A DNA stretch of 64,000 nt, from positions 108,881-172,880 of the forward strand of contig NZ_JAPDFT010000006.1 of NCBI RefSeq assembly GCF_025949665.1, given 5' to 3'. Both the position numbers and the translations under genes were made by a program. The DNA is from Chryseobacterium viscerum. Lineage in GTDB: Bacteria > Bacteroidota > Bacteroidia > Flavobacteriales > Weeksellaceae. Positions 43,520 through 53,115 of this stretch are shown piece by piece; within the stretch, counting starts at the first letter, position 1, and every line of letters begins with the position of its first letter. The notes under the pieces were generated by a model, which was not told the DNA's origin, did not search any database, and was given only the letters and a program-made list of their open reading frames with translations.

Positions 43520-44176
43520 TTATTTACCTCCAAGAATATTTCCAAGAATGCTGCCTAAACCGCCGCCACCTTGTTGTTGGTTACCACCACCCAATACACT
43601 TCCAAGTATATCGTTCAGAGGATTTCCTGATGATTGAGATTGTCCGCCATTTCCTAATACACTTCCAAGAATGTCATTCAATGGATTAGACTGTTGAGCT
43701 TGAGCCTGATTAGAGGCATTCCCCAGAATTCCTCCTAAAAGATCTCCTAGGCCTCCTGCTCCTACATTACTCTGTTGTTTCTGCTGTCCGATGTATCCCA
43801 TTACTACAGGTGCCAGCATCGCAAGGATAGGACCTATTTTGTCAATTGAAATGCCTGTGTTTTGTGATAGCTGGTTTTCAACAGTACTTTTTTGTCCTCC
43901 AAAGATATGATCAAGAATAGATCCACCTTCAGCCTGTCTTGCTTCAATCTGAGAAGCGTCATTTAAAATACTTCCGTTATGGTCTTTATCTAGAGCATTA
44001 TTTAAAGCTTCGGCTTCTTTAGCGTCCTGAGATTTATTTCTAAGATAAGAAATAATGAGAGGGGTAGCTACAGCCAATAGGGCAATTACCTGATTTTTGC
44101 TGATTCCGAATTTGTTTTCAGCCTGTTCAGCAACCTGGTTGCCTGTGTTCCCTGTAAGTAGGTCAATTAAACTCAT
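43520..44176 (-). CDS. DUF937 protein with glycine/glutamine-rich repeats
   Basis: A 218-residue protein. The DUF937 domain (about 1-130) has two helical blocks (NKFGISKNQVIALLAVATPLI and NTGISIDKIGPILAMLAPVVMG). The C-terminal third is low-complexity and repetitive: NPLNDILGSVLGN and NPLNDILGSVLGG are two copies, with related GGLGDLLGGILGN and GGLGSILGNILGG flanking. No signal peptide is seen. Function is unknown; the tail resembles self-associating glycine-rich segments. Confidence 0.82.
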   Translation of the reverse strand: MSLIDLLTGNTGNQVAEQAENKFGISKNQVIALLAVATPLIISYLRNKSQDAKEAEALNNALDKDHNGSILNDASQIEARQAEGGSILDHIFGGQKSTVENQLSQNTGISIDKIGPILAMLAPVVMGYIGQQKQQSNVGAGGLGDLLGGILGNASNQAQAQQSNPLNDILGSVLGNGGQSQSSGNPLNDILGSVLGGGNQQQGGGGLGSILGNILGGK

Positions 44177-44256
44177 TTTTTGTGTTTGTTAGTATTAAGT
44201 AAATCAAAGTTATCAAAAAATATGCCTCATAAAATGACCACCTTTCATAATTATTG

Positions 44257-45516
44257 TTAAAGTTTTCTGATCTGTTCTTCTGTATAACCTTTGCTTTTTA
44301 GCACCTTTATGTACTCTACAGCGCTTATTGTCATCCAGTCTATAGGTTCGGGTGCTTGCTTTTTATCAATGGTGAACTCCAGAATACCCACATTATTATT
44401 CATCCATGGAAGAACATAATAATCCAGACCGCCTTTGTATTCCTTATTTGCATGAAATTCTTTTCCTTTCTCTGTTAAAAATGCGACTTTATAAAAAACG
44501 AAGTAGCCCACAGGAATCAACAGGCATACCCAGGAGAATTTTCTTAAACGGGTATACTTTTCAGAAGAAAGACCATACCCAATGGATAACGCAAAAATAA
44601 TATTGAAGGGTAAAAAGAATACATAATTATCGGATACGGCATAAAACGTAGAAAATCCATATACGCATACTGCTCCGGCAGTAAAAACAAAAAACATTTT
44701 TTGATTAGTCTTGTATAAAAGCAGAATACCTGTGACTCCGAAAAATGTAAATAAATTGAAATTATAAATAAGATAGGCAAAAGATTGGAAAAAATCTTTC
44801 ACATACTGAATTGTACTTTTTTTCAAAGAATCTTCCACCCATGTTCCCTGATCAGAGCTATACGGCGATTTGAAGGGGAGCCCCTGGGAAATATTCAGAA
44901 TAAACAAAGAGCTAAACAATGCTGCAAAAATCAGTAGTGAAGCCATTGCATATTTCTTTTCATTTCTGAAGTAAAATAAAAAAACTAATAAAGAAGGTAT
45001 TAGCAGTATATTTTGAATATGGACCCATAAGCTGATCCCTAAAAACAGGCTACTTAAAAGGATGTAAATTCTTTTCTTTTCAATAAAACTTTTTATAACT
45101 GAAAAGAAAAAAAGGCTTACCCACAGGGAGTTATAAGTATATACTTCCACGATCTCCGCATTTCTCCAAAACGAGAAACTGAATCCGAAAACAAAAGCAG
45201 CTACAAGTGATGCCCATTCTGTTTTTGAAATGCTTTTCACTGTGAGATAAACAACAGAAACTGTTGCTGCTCCTGAAGAAATAACCAGAAACCGGCTGGC
45301 TTCAATAGCATTAATACCTGCCAGGTTTTTAATAAAGATAACAGTATTGATATATAAAAAGTGACTTGTTGCTGAAGCAGTTGTTTCCCATATTCCTTTT
45401 TCTGCACTCAACACAAATCCTACACAATCGGCAAAAGGAATTTTTGAAAAACTTCCGAAATAGTAGATACCAAGAAAAATAATAAACAAAAATAAGGCTG
45501 ATAGATATTTGTTCAT
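44257..45516 (-). CDS. DUF2723-like multi-pass membrane protein (possible O-mannosyltransferase-like enzyme)
   Basis: A 419-residue integral membrane protein with about ten helices. The motif SFSFWRNAEIVEVYTYNSLWV is the DUF2723 signature, and an acidic pair near the N-terminus (PFADCVGFVLSAEKG) is placed as in GT-C enzymes. By family these proteins are related to protein O-mannosyltransferases, using lipid-linked sugars. At 419 residues it is shorter than the approximately 1000-residue DUF2723 proteins and lacks their large extracytoplasmic tail. It lies one base from the DUF2480 gene upstream. Confidence 0.75.
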   Translation of the reverse strand: MNKYLSALFLFIIFLGIYYFGSFSKIPFADCVGFVLSAEKGIWETTASATSHFLYINTVIFIKNLAGINAIEASRFLVISSGAATVSVVYLTVKSISKTEWASLVAAFVFGFSFSFWRNAEIVEVYTYNSLWVSLFFFSVIKSFIEKKRIYILLSSLFLGISLWVHIQNILLIPSLLVFLFYFRNEKKYAMASLLIFAALFSSLFILNISQGLPFKSPYSSDQGTWVEDSLKKSTIQYVKDFFQSFAYLIYNFNLFTFFGVTGILLLYKTNQKMFFVFTAGAVCVYGFSTFYAVSDNYVFFLPFNIIFALSIGYGLSSEKYTRLRKFSWVCLLIPVGYFVFYKVAFLTEKGKEFHANKEYKGGLDYYVLPWMNNNVGILEFTIDKKQAPEPIDWMTISAVEYIKVLKSKGYTEEQIRKL

Positions 45517-45517
45517 A

Positions 45518-46027
45518 TTAGTTCTTTATGATCGGCACATTAGAACAGGCTTCTCCGAACATCAGAGATTTTACAATTGGTTTTAACTGTTCTACCAGTT
45601 CTATATATGCATTTTCAGGAATATCTTTATCTGAACAGCCTTTTACCAGAACCCTTTTGCCTCTCATCTCCTCAAAATCATGAGTCTGAATGGCATTGTG
45701 CATTAAAATAACATCAAGATCCTCACGGTTTCCGAAGACTATTTTTTTGGCAACATCAGTAAGTTTTGCTGTCAATACAAAATAAGCCCAAAGCGGGATG
45801 ATTGTATCTACAGAATTGTAAATGTATATGTATGAGTCTTTGTATAGTTCAGTATCTATAGCCTCTACCTTTTCACGAAAATCTTTTTCTTTCAGGATCA
45901 TTTCCTGAAAAAGAAAATCTTTTAGGTCAATTCCCTTTCTTTCTCCCTTTGGAAGTAAAGTGGAAAGATCAAAATTGATAAGGCCGCTTTCGGCAACTTT
46001 ATTCCGGATTTCAAATTCTTCTGACAT
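45518..46027 (-). CDS. DUF2480 family protein
   Basis: A 169-residue cytoplasmic protein of a Bacteroidota-only family, with the conserved start NKVAESGLINFDLS and the end RVLVKGCSDKDIPENAY ... EACSNVPIIKN. The two cysteines in KGCSD and EACSNVP are conserved in position and could bind a metal or iron-sulfur cluster, though this is inference. It overlaps or abuts the DUF2723-like gene and is divergent from lpxB. Confidence 0.85.
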   Translation of the reverse strand: MSEEFEIRNKVAESGLINFDLSTLLPKGERKGIDLKDFLFQEMILKEKDFREKVEAIDTELYKDSYIYIYNSVDTIIPLWAYFVLTAKLTDVAKKIVFGNREDLDVILMHNAIQTHDFEEMRGKRVLVKGCSDKDIPENAYIELVEQLKPIVKSLMFGEACSNVPIIKN

Positions 46028-46105
46028 TTTTTATCATTATCTTTGAACAAATTTACGAATTAAGATCATATCTATTTTAATTTGTTCTCTATCCTTACTA
46101 TAGAA

Positions 46106-47209
46106 ATGAAGTATTATATTATTGCAGGAGAAGCTTCAGGTGATTTGCATGGAAGCAACTTGATGAAAGCCTTAAAACAAAAGGATCCGAATGCGGAGTT
46201 CAGATTTTGGGGTGGTGATCTGATGAAAGCTCAGGGCGGAACACTGGTAAAGCATTACCGTGACCTTGCTTTTATGGGGTTTCTGGAAGTGGTGATGAAT
46301 CTCAGAACCATTCTGAATAATATTAAATTCTGTAAAGAGGATATTCAGAAGAACAGACCTGACGTTTTGATTTTAGTAGATTATCCTGGTTTCAACCTGA
46401 GAATTGCCAGATTTGCCAAAGAACTCGGGATCAAAGTAGTGTACTATATTTCTCCACAGCTTTGGGCATGGAAAGAAGGCAGAGTAGAGATTATCAAAAA
46501 ATATGTGGATGAAATGATGGTCATTCTTCCTTTTGAAGAAGATTTTTACAGAAAACATGGTGTCCATTCCCATTTTGTCGGCCATCCATTGCTGGATGCT
46601 ATTTCAGATCTGCCGGAAATCAATATTGAAAATTTCAAATCGGAGCATGGCCTGAATGAAAAAGAAATCATTGCGCTTTTGCCGGGTTCCAGAGAACAGG
46701 AAGTGGAAAAGATGCTTGAAATAATGCTTTCTGTAAGACCGTATTTTAAAAATTATCAGTTTGTGATTGCTGGAGCACCAAGTCTTCCTAAAGAGTTTTA
46801 TCAGAAATATGTAGATGATAATGTTCATTTTGTATCCAATAAAACTTATGATTTGCTGAGATGTTCCAAGGCAGCTCTTGTCACTTCAGGAACAGCTACG
46901 CTGGAAACCGCTTTACTGAATATTCCTGAAGTGGTTTGCTATCGCGGAAGCAAAATTTCCTATGCTATTGCTAAGAGACTAGTAAAAAATATCAATTATA
47001 TTTCCCTTGTTAATCTTATCATGGACAGGGAAGTGGTGAAAGAACTTATTCAAAATGATTTGAATACCCAAAACCTGGTAGAAGAACTCAATAAAATTAT
47101 TGATGGAGACAAAAGAACACAGGTTCTGAATGACTACAGTCTTCTGAGAGAAAAGTTGGGAGGAAAAGGAGCCAGTGATCATGCTGCTGAGGTGATATTA
47201 AAAGTATAA
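46106..47209 (+). CDS. lpxB: Lipid-A-disaccharide synthase
   Basis: Condenses UDP-diacylglucosamine with lipid X to form the lipid A disaccharide (GT19), at the inner-membrane surface. The 367 residues begin YYIIAGEASGDLHGSNLMKAL, with the motif FRFWGGDLMKAQGG, then ILVDYPGFNLRIARFAK, VYYISPQLWAWKEGR, FVGHPLLD, LLPGSREQEV and VTSGTATLETALL, all diagnostic. The ORF can be extended to a TTG at 46082, but ATG 46106 fits the family. Confidence 0.97.
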   Translation: MKYYIIAGEASGDLHGSNLMKALKQKDPNAEFRFWGGDLMKAQGGTLVKHYRDLAFMGFLEVVMNLRTILNNIKFCKEDIQKNRPDVLILVDYPGFNLRIARFAKELGIKVVYYISPQLWAWKEGRVEIIKKYVDEMMVILPFEEDFYRKHGVHSHFVGHPLLDAISDLPEINIENFKSEHGLNEKEIIALLPGSREQEVEKMLEIMLSVRPYFKNYQFVIAGAPSLPKEFYQKYVDDNVHFVSNKTYDLLRCSKAALVTSGTATLETALLNIPEVVCYRGSKISYAIAKRLVKNINYISLVNLIMDREVVKELIQNDLNTQNLVEELNKIIDGDKRTQVLNDYSLLREKLGGKGASDHAAEVILKV

Positions 47210-47249
47210 TTTTATTAAGGTTTTTGAGAATTTAATCTGCTTTTTAACT

Positions 47250-48338
47250 ATGAATTATTGTAACCGTTTTCTGTTATTATTGGTATTTACATTATTTTTC
47301 TCGAAAAGCTTTGCTCAGCAGAGCGACTCAAGGGATCAAGTTCAGATATTCTACTATGGCTGGTATGGAAATCCTGCAACGGATGGAAGTTATCAACATT
47401 GGAACCATGAAATTCTTCCTCATTGGAATAATCCGAAATGGAATAATCTGGGACAACACAAAGGTGGAGATGATATCGGAGCTAATTTTTATCCGGCATT
47501 GGGAAATTACAGTTCCAATGATACAAAGATCATTGAAAAACATATGAAAATGATCAAAGAATCCGGAGTAGGAGTAGTTGTAGTAAGTTGGCTGGGAAAA
47601 GATTCATTCACAGATAAAAGTCTTATCAAATACCTTGATATTGCGGATCGTTTTGATTTAAAAATTGCATTCCACATTGAGCCGTTTTATAAAAATACTT
47701 CAGAATTGAAGGAACAGCTTTCTTATCTTGTAAAAACTTATTCCCAGCATCACGCTTTCTATAAAAAAGAAGGGAAACCATTGTTTTATGTTTATGACAG
47801 TTATAAAATTCCTAAAGAAGAATGGGCTGAAATGTTATCCAAAAACGGAAAAAAAACAGTCAGAAATACAGACCTGGATGCGCTTTATATCGGGCTTTGG
47901 GTTGAAAAAGATGATGCGAAGTTTTTTGATTCAGCAGGCTTTGATGGTTTCTATACTTATTTTGCCAGCGAAGGGTTTGTATATGGAAGTACAACTGCTA
48001 ACTGGGATTTCATGGCCAGCTACGCTAAAGATCATCATCTGATTTTTATTCCTTGTGTAGGACCAGGTTATTCCGATACAAGAATACGTCCATGGAACGA
48101 AGCGAATTTCAAAAGCAGAGACAATGGAAAGTATTACGAAAAGATGTTTGATGCTGCCATTAAAGTAAATCCGGATTTCATTAGTATCACATCTTTCAAC
48201 GAATGGCATGAAGGAACTCAAATAGAACCCGCTATCCCTAAAAAATCAGGTGATTTCAAATATGAAGATTATGGGAAAGATCCTTTATTTTATATTAAAG
48301 AAACGAAGCGTTTGACGGATAAATTTCTGAAAAAGTAA
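47250..48338 (+). CDS. GH99 endo-alpha-mannosidase/mannanase-like hydrolase
   Basis: A 362-residue exported enzyme with signal peptide ending SKSFAQ. The body matches glycoside hydrolase family 99: FYYGWYGNPATDGSYQHWNH, then VVVVSWLGKDS, IAFHIEPFY with its Glu, and the hallmark TSFNEWHEGTQIEPA with two catalytic carboxylates. GH99 enzymes cut internal alpha-1,2-linked mannose structures such as yeast mannan side chains or glucosylated N-glycans. No susC/susD or other mannosidase genes are adjacent. It is 40 bases after lpxB, but a shared role is unlikely. Confidence 0.9.
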   Translation: MNYCNRFLLLLVFTLFFSKSFAQQSDSRDQVQIFYYGWYGNPATDGSYQHWNHEILPHWNNPKWNNLGQHKGGDDIGANFYPALGNYSSNDTKIIEKHMKMIKESGVGVVVVSWLGKDSFTDKSLIKYLDIADRFDLKIAFHIEPFYKNTSELKEQLSYLVKTYSQHHAFYKKEGKPLFYVYDSYKIPKEEWAEMLSKNGKKTVRNTDLDALYIGLWVEKDDAKFFDSAGFDGFYTYFASEGFVYGSTTANWDFMASYAKDHHLIFIPCVGPGYSDTRIRPWNEANFKSRDNGKYYEKMFDAAIKVNPDFISITSFNEWHEGTQIEPAIPKKSGDFKYEDYGKDPLFYIKETKRLTDKFLKK

Positions 48339-48477
48339 TAACATACTTTAAAGCTTTAATTTCACAGCAAAAAATCAAGTGTTCTGTTGATGCTTTTGAT
48401 AAGCTGCAAAGCACTTATTTAGTTATTCAAGAGATTATATCTCATTGATTAATTATCTATTTTCCCTGGATAATTAA

Positions 48478-50256
48478 TTGAAATTGCAAAAGCAGCCTCT
48501 CCTTATTCTCGTAATATGTTTTATCCTTGGAATTGTTTTTCAGGATAAGCTTGTTTTGACAGGCTTTGCATTTTATTCAGTAATTGCAATGTGCTTGGTT
48601 GTACTCGTTGCAGTATGTTTTCACTCTTATTTTCTGCACAAAATCAAGGTTGTTTTACTTGCGTTTTTGTTCTTTGGAACAGGAATTATCCTTCATCGCT
48701 ATAATACTTATTCAGAGGCAAACAGTGTATTGATAAATAAAAAAGAAACGGTTAGTTTTAAAATCTCTCAAAAATTAAATACTACTGAAAAATATAAAAA
48801 ATACGAAGGAACAGCGCAGGCAGGAAATATAAATTTCAATTCAATTTTTTATGTTCCAAAGGATGGTAAAGAGCTGGATTTTATTCATTATTACAAAACG
48901 GAGGCTTATATTACACAACCTAAGGCTCCTCAATATGATTTTCAGTTTGATTATACCCGATATCTCAAAAGAAAGCACATTGATTACCAGATTTATATTT
49001 CAGATGAAATTGTATCTGCAGAACGAAATGACTTAACGTTGTCAGATCAACTGCGACAATATAGATTTACAGTTCTCAAGAAAATTGATAAAACTGTAAT
49101 GTCCCGGAAAAGCAAAGAATTTTTAAAAGGAATCATTCTGGCAGATCGTACAGAGATTGATGCAGTTACTGTACAGGATTTCAATAAGTCAGGATTGGTC
49201 CATTTTCTGGCCATTTCCGGAACTCATATTGTGGTTATTTTTGGGATGTTCTACTATTTACTGATTCGTTTTATTCCTTTACAGTTCAGAAAATATGCAG
49301 TTATTCTAAGCTTGGTTTTTATTTGGCTGTTTGCTGCTTTTATTGGGTTTGGAAATTCGGTTTTGCGTTCCTGTATCATGCTGAGCGTCTATTTTATTTT
49401 TGTAATGCTTCAGCGGAAACCGGATCTGCTTCACTCACTAGCTTTATCCGCTTTTTTTATCTTAATTGGAGATACACAGCAGTTTTTTGACGTGGGATTT
49501 CAGCTTAGCTTTTTAGCGGTTCTTGGAATTTATTGGCTGAATCAGCCTCTGTTGAAACATTTTCCGAAACAGGATCATTATCTTAAAAAACTTCTGTTTA
49601 ATACCATTACAATATCTTTATCTGCGCAGCTGGCAACACTTCCTTTGGTGCTGTATTATTTTCATCAGTTTTCATTCATATCCATTATTGCCAACTTTGT
49701 TATTGTTCCTTTTTCCGAAATAATTATTGTTTTCTCATTTATAATGACAGCTTTCGTTGCCTGTGGAATTGATTTTGGCTTGTTGAATGGTGTATATGAC
49801 TTTGTTATTCAGATTCTTTTGGAAATGATTCATTGGTTTGCTGAGACAGACCTGTTGTTTTTTGAAAATATTCCTATGAATGGATTTGAAATGCTGTCGG
49901 TTTCAGTGGTAGTCTATTTATTAAGATCGTTCATATTAAAGTTTAACTTCAAAAATTCTATGAGGTTAATAATGGCTATAATTGTATTTTTGATCGTAAG
50001 AACCGGAAGCAATGTCTTTGAAAATGAGAAAGAAGAGGTGTTGATTTATTCTTTAGGTAAAAGCAAAATTTTTTCGATAAAAAATGGTGAAAAAATCTGT
50101 TTTTGGGTTTCTGATATGGAAGATAAAGTAAAAGTTCTACGGTATATTATAAATCCCTATTGTTCATCAAGAAGAGTGGATTATTTTGAAATAAAATCCT
50201 TTTCTTCATCCTCTCAGAAAGTGGTTTTCCGAGACCGGGTTTATGATCTTAAATAA
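48478..50256 (+). CDS. comEC: ComEC/Rec2-type DNA uptake channel protein
   Basis: A 592-residue membrane protein. It has an N-terminal DUF4131-like part with hydrophobic helices, an OB-like stretch and the ComEC core GIILADRTEIDAVTVQDFNKSGLVHFLAISGTHIVVI. The core helices follow with FIGFGNSVLRSCIMLSVYFI and VGFQLSFLAVLGIYWL. The last 80 residues lack the metallo-beta-lactamase nuclease motif of long ComEC proteins, as is usual for this group. The start is a TTG (48478); no ATG fits the family N-terminus. Confidence 0.88.
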   Translation: MKLQKQPLLILVICFILGIVFQDKLVLTGFAFYSVIAMCLVVLVAVCFHSYFLHKIKVVLLAFLFFGTGIILHRYNTYSEANSVLINKKETVSFKISQKLNTTEKYKKYEGTAQAGNINFNSIFYVPKDGKELDFIHYYKTEAYITQPKAPQYDFQFDYTRYLKRKHIDYQIYISDEIVSAERNDLTLSDQLRQYRFTVLKKIDKTVMSRKSKEFLKGIILADRTEIDAVTVQDFNKSGLVHFLAISGTHIVVIFGMFYYLLIRFIPLQFRKYAVILSLVFIWLFAAFIGFGNSVLRSCIMLSVYFIFVMLQRKPDLLHSLALSAFFILIGDTQQFFDVGFQLSFLAVLGIYWLNQPLLKHFPKQDHYLKKLLFNTITISLSAQLATLPLVLYYFHQFSFISIIANFVIVPFSEIIIVFSFIMTAFVACGIDFGLLNGVYDFVIQILLEMIHWFAETDLLFFENIPMNGFEMLSVSVVVYLLRSFILKFNFKNSMRLIMAIIVFLIVRTGSNVFENEKEEVLIYSLGKSKIFSIKNGEKICFWVSDMEDKVKVLRYIINPYCSSRRVDYFEIKSFSSSSQKVVFRDRVYDLK

Positions 50257-50370
50257 TGCTTTATAATTTATGTGTTTTCCCGTATCTATAATGTATGAAA
50301 TTCTTATTTAGAAACATTACAAACTGCCTAATTGTGAGATTTCTCACTTTTCGATATTGTTAAACTTTCT

Positions 50371-50378
50371 TAATTTTG
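50371..50378 (+). promoter_or_regulatory. -7 box TAATTTTG for sdhCAB
   Basis: Exact TAnnTTTG match, 23 bases before the sdhC ATG. Confidence 0.5.
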
Positions 50379-50401
50379 TAGAAATTCAAATTTAAACTTA
50401 T

Positions 50402-51064
50402 ATGGCAGGTTTAACGAGTTCTACGATAGGTAGAAAATATGCTATGGCATTATCAGCTCTATTTTTGCTGATTTTTCTTATACTGCATTTGACGACCAAT
50501 TTGTTATCAGTTCTGAACAAGGATGCATTCAATACTGCATCAGACTTCATGGGCTATAATCCTTTTGTGCAGTTCTTAATGCAGCCTATTCTTGGTTTTG
50601 CAGTAATTTTCCATTTCATTATGGGATTTGTGCTTGAAATCAAGAATAATAAAGCGCGTCCGGTAAAGTATGCAGCTAACAACGCATCGGTGAATTCTTC
50701 ATGGATGTCCAGAAATATGATTATTTCCGGAGCTGTTATCTTAGCGTTCCTGGCGCTTCACTTATATGATTTCTGGCTGCATGAAATCAATTACAAGTAT
50801 GTAGAAGGATTGACTCCGGATGCAGAACGTTTCTGGCCGGAACTTCATGAGAAGTTTGCTGATCTTTGGAGAGTGGCTTTGTATGTGATCTCTTTTGTTC
50901 TATTAGGATTACACTTAGCTCACGGATTCCAGTCTTCATTCCAGTCTATCGGAGCAAGACATCCAAAATATACGCCGGTGATCAAAGCTTTCGGGACATG
51001 GTATTCAATCCTTATTCCTGCAGGATTTATCATCGTTGCAGTTTTTCATTTTATAACTCAATAA
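50402..51064 (+). CDS. sdhC: Succinate dehydrogenase/fumarate reductase cytochrome b subunit
   Basis: A 220-residue five-helix membrane anchor that carries b haems and reduces menaquinone (type B, one large subunit, no sdhD). Likely haem-ligand histidines lie in LILHLTTNLL, AVIFHFIMGFVLEI, FLALHLYDFW and GLHLAHGFQSSFQ. The short N-terminus MAGLTSSTIGRKYAM is typical for Bacteroidota. It heads the operon with sdhA and sdhB. Confidence 0.93.
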   Translation: MAGLTSSTIGRKYAMALSALFLLIFLILHLTTNLLSVLNKDAFNTASDFMGYNPFVQFLMQPILGFAVIFHFIMGFVLEIKNNKARPVKYAANNASVNSSWMSRNMIISGAVILAFLALHLYDFWLHEINYKYVEGLTPDAERFWPELHEKFADLWRVALYVISFVLLGLHLAHGFQSSFQSIGARHPKYTPVIKAFGTWYSILIPAGFIIVAVFHFITQ

Positions 51065-51079
51065 TATCAATATACTAGT

Positions 51080-53092
51080 ATGAGTAAATTAGATTCAAGA
51101 ATTCCAGCGGGTCCTCTTAAAGACAAGTGGAAAAATCATAAAGACCATATGAACCTTGTTGCACCAAACAACAGAGATAAGATTGATATTATTGTTGTAG
51201 GTACAGGTTTGGCAGGAGGTTCTGCTGCAGCTACATTGGCTGAGCAGGGATACAATGTAAAAGCATTCTGCTATCAGGATTCTCCAAGAAGAGCGCACTC
51301 TATTGCTGCTCAAGGGGGAATCAACGCAGCTAAGAATTATCAGGGAGACGGTGACTCTACTTACAGATTATTCTATGATACCATTAAAGGTGGTGACTAT
51401 AGAGCAAGAGAGGCCAACGTTTACAGATTAGCTGAAGTTTCTGCAAATATTATTGACCAGTGTGTTTCCCAAGGGGTACCTTTCGGGAGAGATTACGGCG
51501 GTCAGTTAGATAACCGTTCATTTGGTGGGGTTCAGGTAAAAAGAACTTTCTACGCAAAAGGACAAACAGGACAGCAGTTATTATTAGGAGCATATTCTGC
51601 AATGAGCCGCCAGATCGGTAAAGGAAGAATCAAGATGTACAACCGTCATGAAATGCTTGACCTTGTAATTGTTGACGGAAAAGCAAGAGGAATTATCGCA
51701 AGAAACCTTGTAACAGGTGAAATCGAAAGACACTCTGCTCACGCCGTAGTAATTGCTTCAGGAGGATACGGAAACGTATATTTCCTTTCTACCAATGCAA
51801 TGGGATCAAACGTTTCTGCAGCATGGAAAATTCACAAAAAAGGAGCTTATTTCGCAAACCCTTGCTACGTACAGATTCACCCGACTTGTATTCCGGTTCA
51901 CGGAACTCAGCAGTCTAAACTGACTTTGATGTCTGAATCATTAAGAAACTCCGGAAGAATCTGGGTTCCTAAGAAAATTGAAGATTCAGTAGCCATCAGA
52001 GAAGGAAAATTAAGGCCAGAAAATATTAAAGAAGAAGATAGAGATTACTATTTAGAAAGAAGATACCCTGCGTTTGGTAACCTTGTACCTAGAGACGTTG
52101 CTTCAAGAGCAGCTAAGGAAAGATGTGACGCTGGATTCGGAATCGAAAATAATGATACTCAGGAAGGAGTTTACCTTGATTTCTCTACAGAGATCATGAA
52201 AAAAGGTAAAGAGTCCGCTATCGAAAAACATATTCATAATCCAACAGATCAGCAGATCTACGATTTAGGTAAGAGCTGGGTAGAGGAGAAATATGGTAAC
52301 TTATTCGTAATGTACGAAAAGATTACTGCTGATGATCCTTATAAAACTCCAATGAAGATCTATCCTGCAGTTCACTATACAATGGGTGGTGTATGGGTTG
52401 ATTACAACCTTCAGTCTACGATTCCTGGATGTTTCGTAATTGGTGAAGCTAACTTCTCAGATCACGGAGCCAACAGACTTGGTGCTTCTGCATTGATGCA
52501 AGGTCTTGCTGACGGATATTTCGTACTTCCTTACACGATTGCAGATTATCTTTCTGCCGATATCAGAACAGGAGCTATTCCTACCAATTCAGGAGCGTTT
52601 GACGAGGCTGAAAAAGGAATTAAAGAAAAAATTGATTTCTTCTTAAACAATAAAGGAACTCATTCTGTAGACCATTTCCACAAGCAGTTAGGAAATATTA
52701 TGTGGAATAAAGTAGGAATGGGAAGAACTCCTGAAGGATTGAGAGAAGCAATCAAGGAAATTGAAGAAGTAAGAAACGATTTCTGGAAAAATGTAAAAGT
52801 ACCGGGAGAAGGAGAAGGAATGAACACTGAGCTTGAAAAAGCATTCAGAGTAGCAGACTTCCTTGAACTTGGACAATTAATGGCTATCGATGCACTACAC
52901 AGAAACGAATCTTGTGGTGGACATTTCCGTGAAGACCATTCAACTCCGGACGGAGAAGCGGAAAGAGATGACGTAAATTACAAATACGTCGGAGCTTGGG
53001 AATATCAGGGTAACGATATCAATACGGAAGTATTGCATAAAGAAGAACTGATATATGACAACATCGAGGTTAAAACTAGAAGTTATAAATAA
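51080..53092 (+). CDS. sdhA: Succinate dehydrogenase/fumarate reductase flavoprotein subunit
   Basis: Oxidises succinate to fumarate with covalently bound FAD on the inner membrane's cytoplasmic side. The 670 residues include the dinucleotide fold DIIVVGTGLAGGSAAATLAEQG, the FAD-attachment His in RRAHSIAAQGGINAA, and the active-site region HYTMGGVWVDYNLQ and SDHGANRLGASALMQGL. Membership in the type B family with long insertions is clear. It lies 15 bases from sdhC and 23 from sdhB. Confidence 0.97.
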   Translation: MSKLDSRIPAGPLKDKWKNHKDHMNLVAPNNRDKIDIIVVGTGLAGGSAAATLAEQGYNVKAFCYQDSPRRAHSIAAQGGINAAKNYQGDGDSTYRLFYDTIKGGDYRAREANVYRLAEVSANIIDQCVSQGVPFGRDYGGQLDNRSFGGVQVKRTFYAKGQTGQQLLLGAYSAMSRQIGKGRIKMYNRHEMLDLVIVDGKARGIIARNLVTGEIERHSAHAVVIASGGYGNVYFLSTNAMGSNVSAAWKIHKKGAYFANPCYVQIHPTCIPVHGTQQSKLTLMSESLRNSGRIWVPKKIEDSVAIREGKLRPENIKEEDRDYYLERRYPAFGNLVPRDVASRAAKERCDAGFGIENNDTQEGVYLDFSTEIMKKGKESAIEKHIHNPTDQQIYDLGKSWVEEKYGNLFVMYEKITADDPYKTPMKIYPAVHYTMGGVWVDYNLQSTIPGCFVIGEANFSDHGANRLGASALMQGLADGYFVLPYTIADYLSADIRTGAIPTNSGAFDEAEKGIKEKIDFFLNNKGTHSVDHFHKQLGNIMWNKVGMGRTPEGLREAIKEIEEVRNDFWKNVKVPGEGEGMNTELEKAFRVADFLELGQLMAIDALHRNESCGGHFREDHSTPDGEAERDDVNYKYVGAWEYQGNDINTEVLHKEELIYDNIEVKTRSYK

Positions 53093-53115
53093 TCTCCAAC
53101 CTAAAATATAACATT

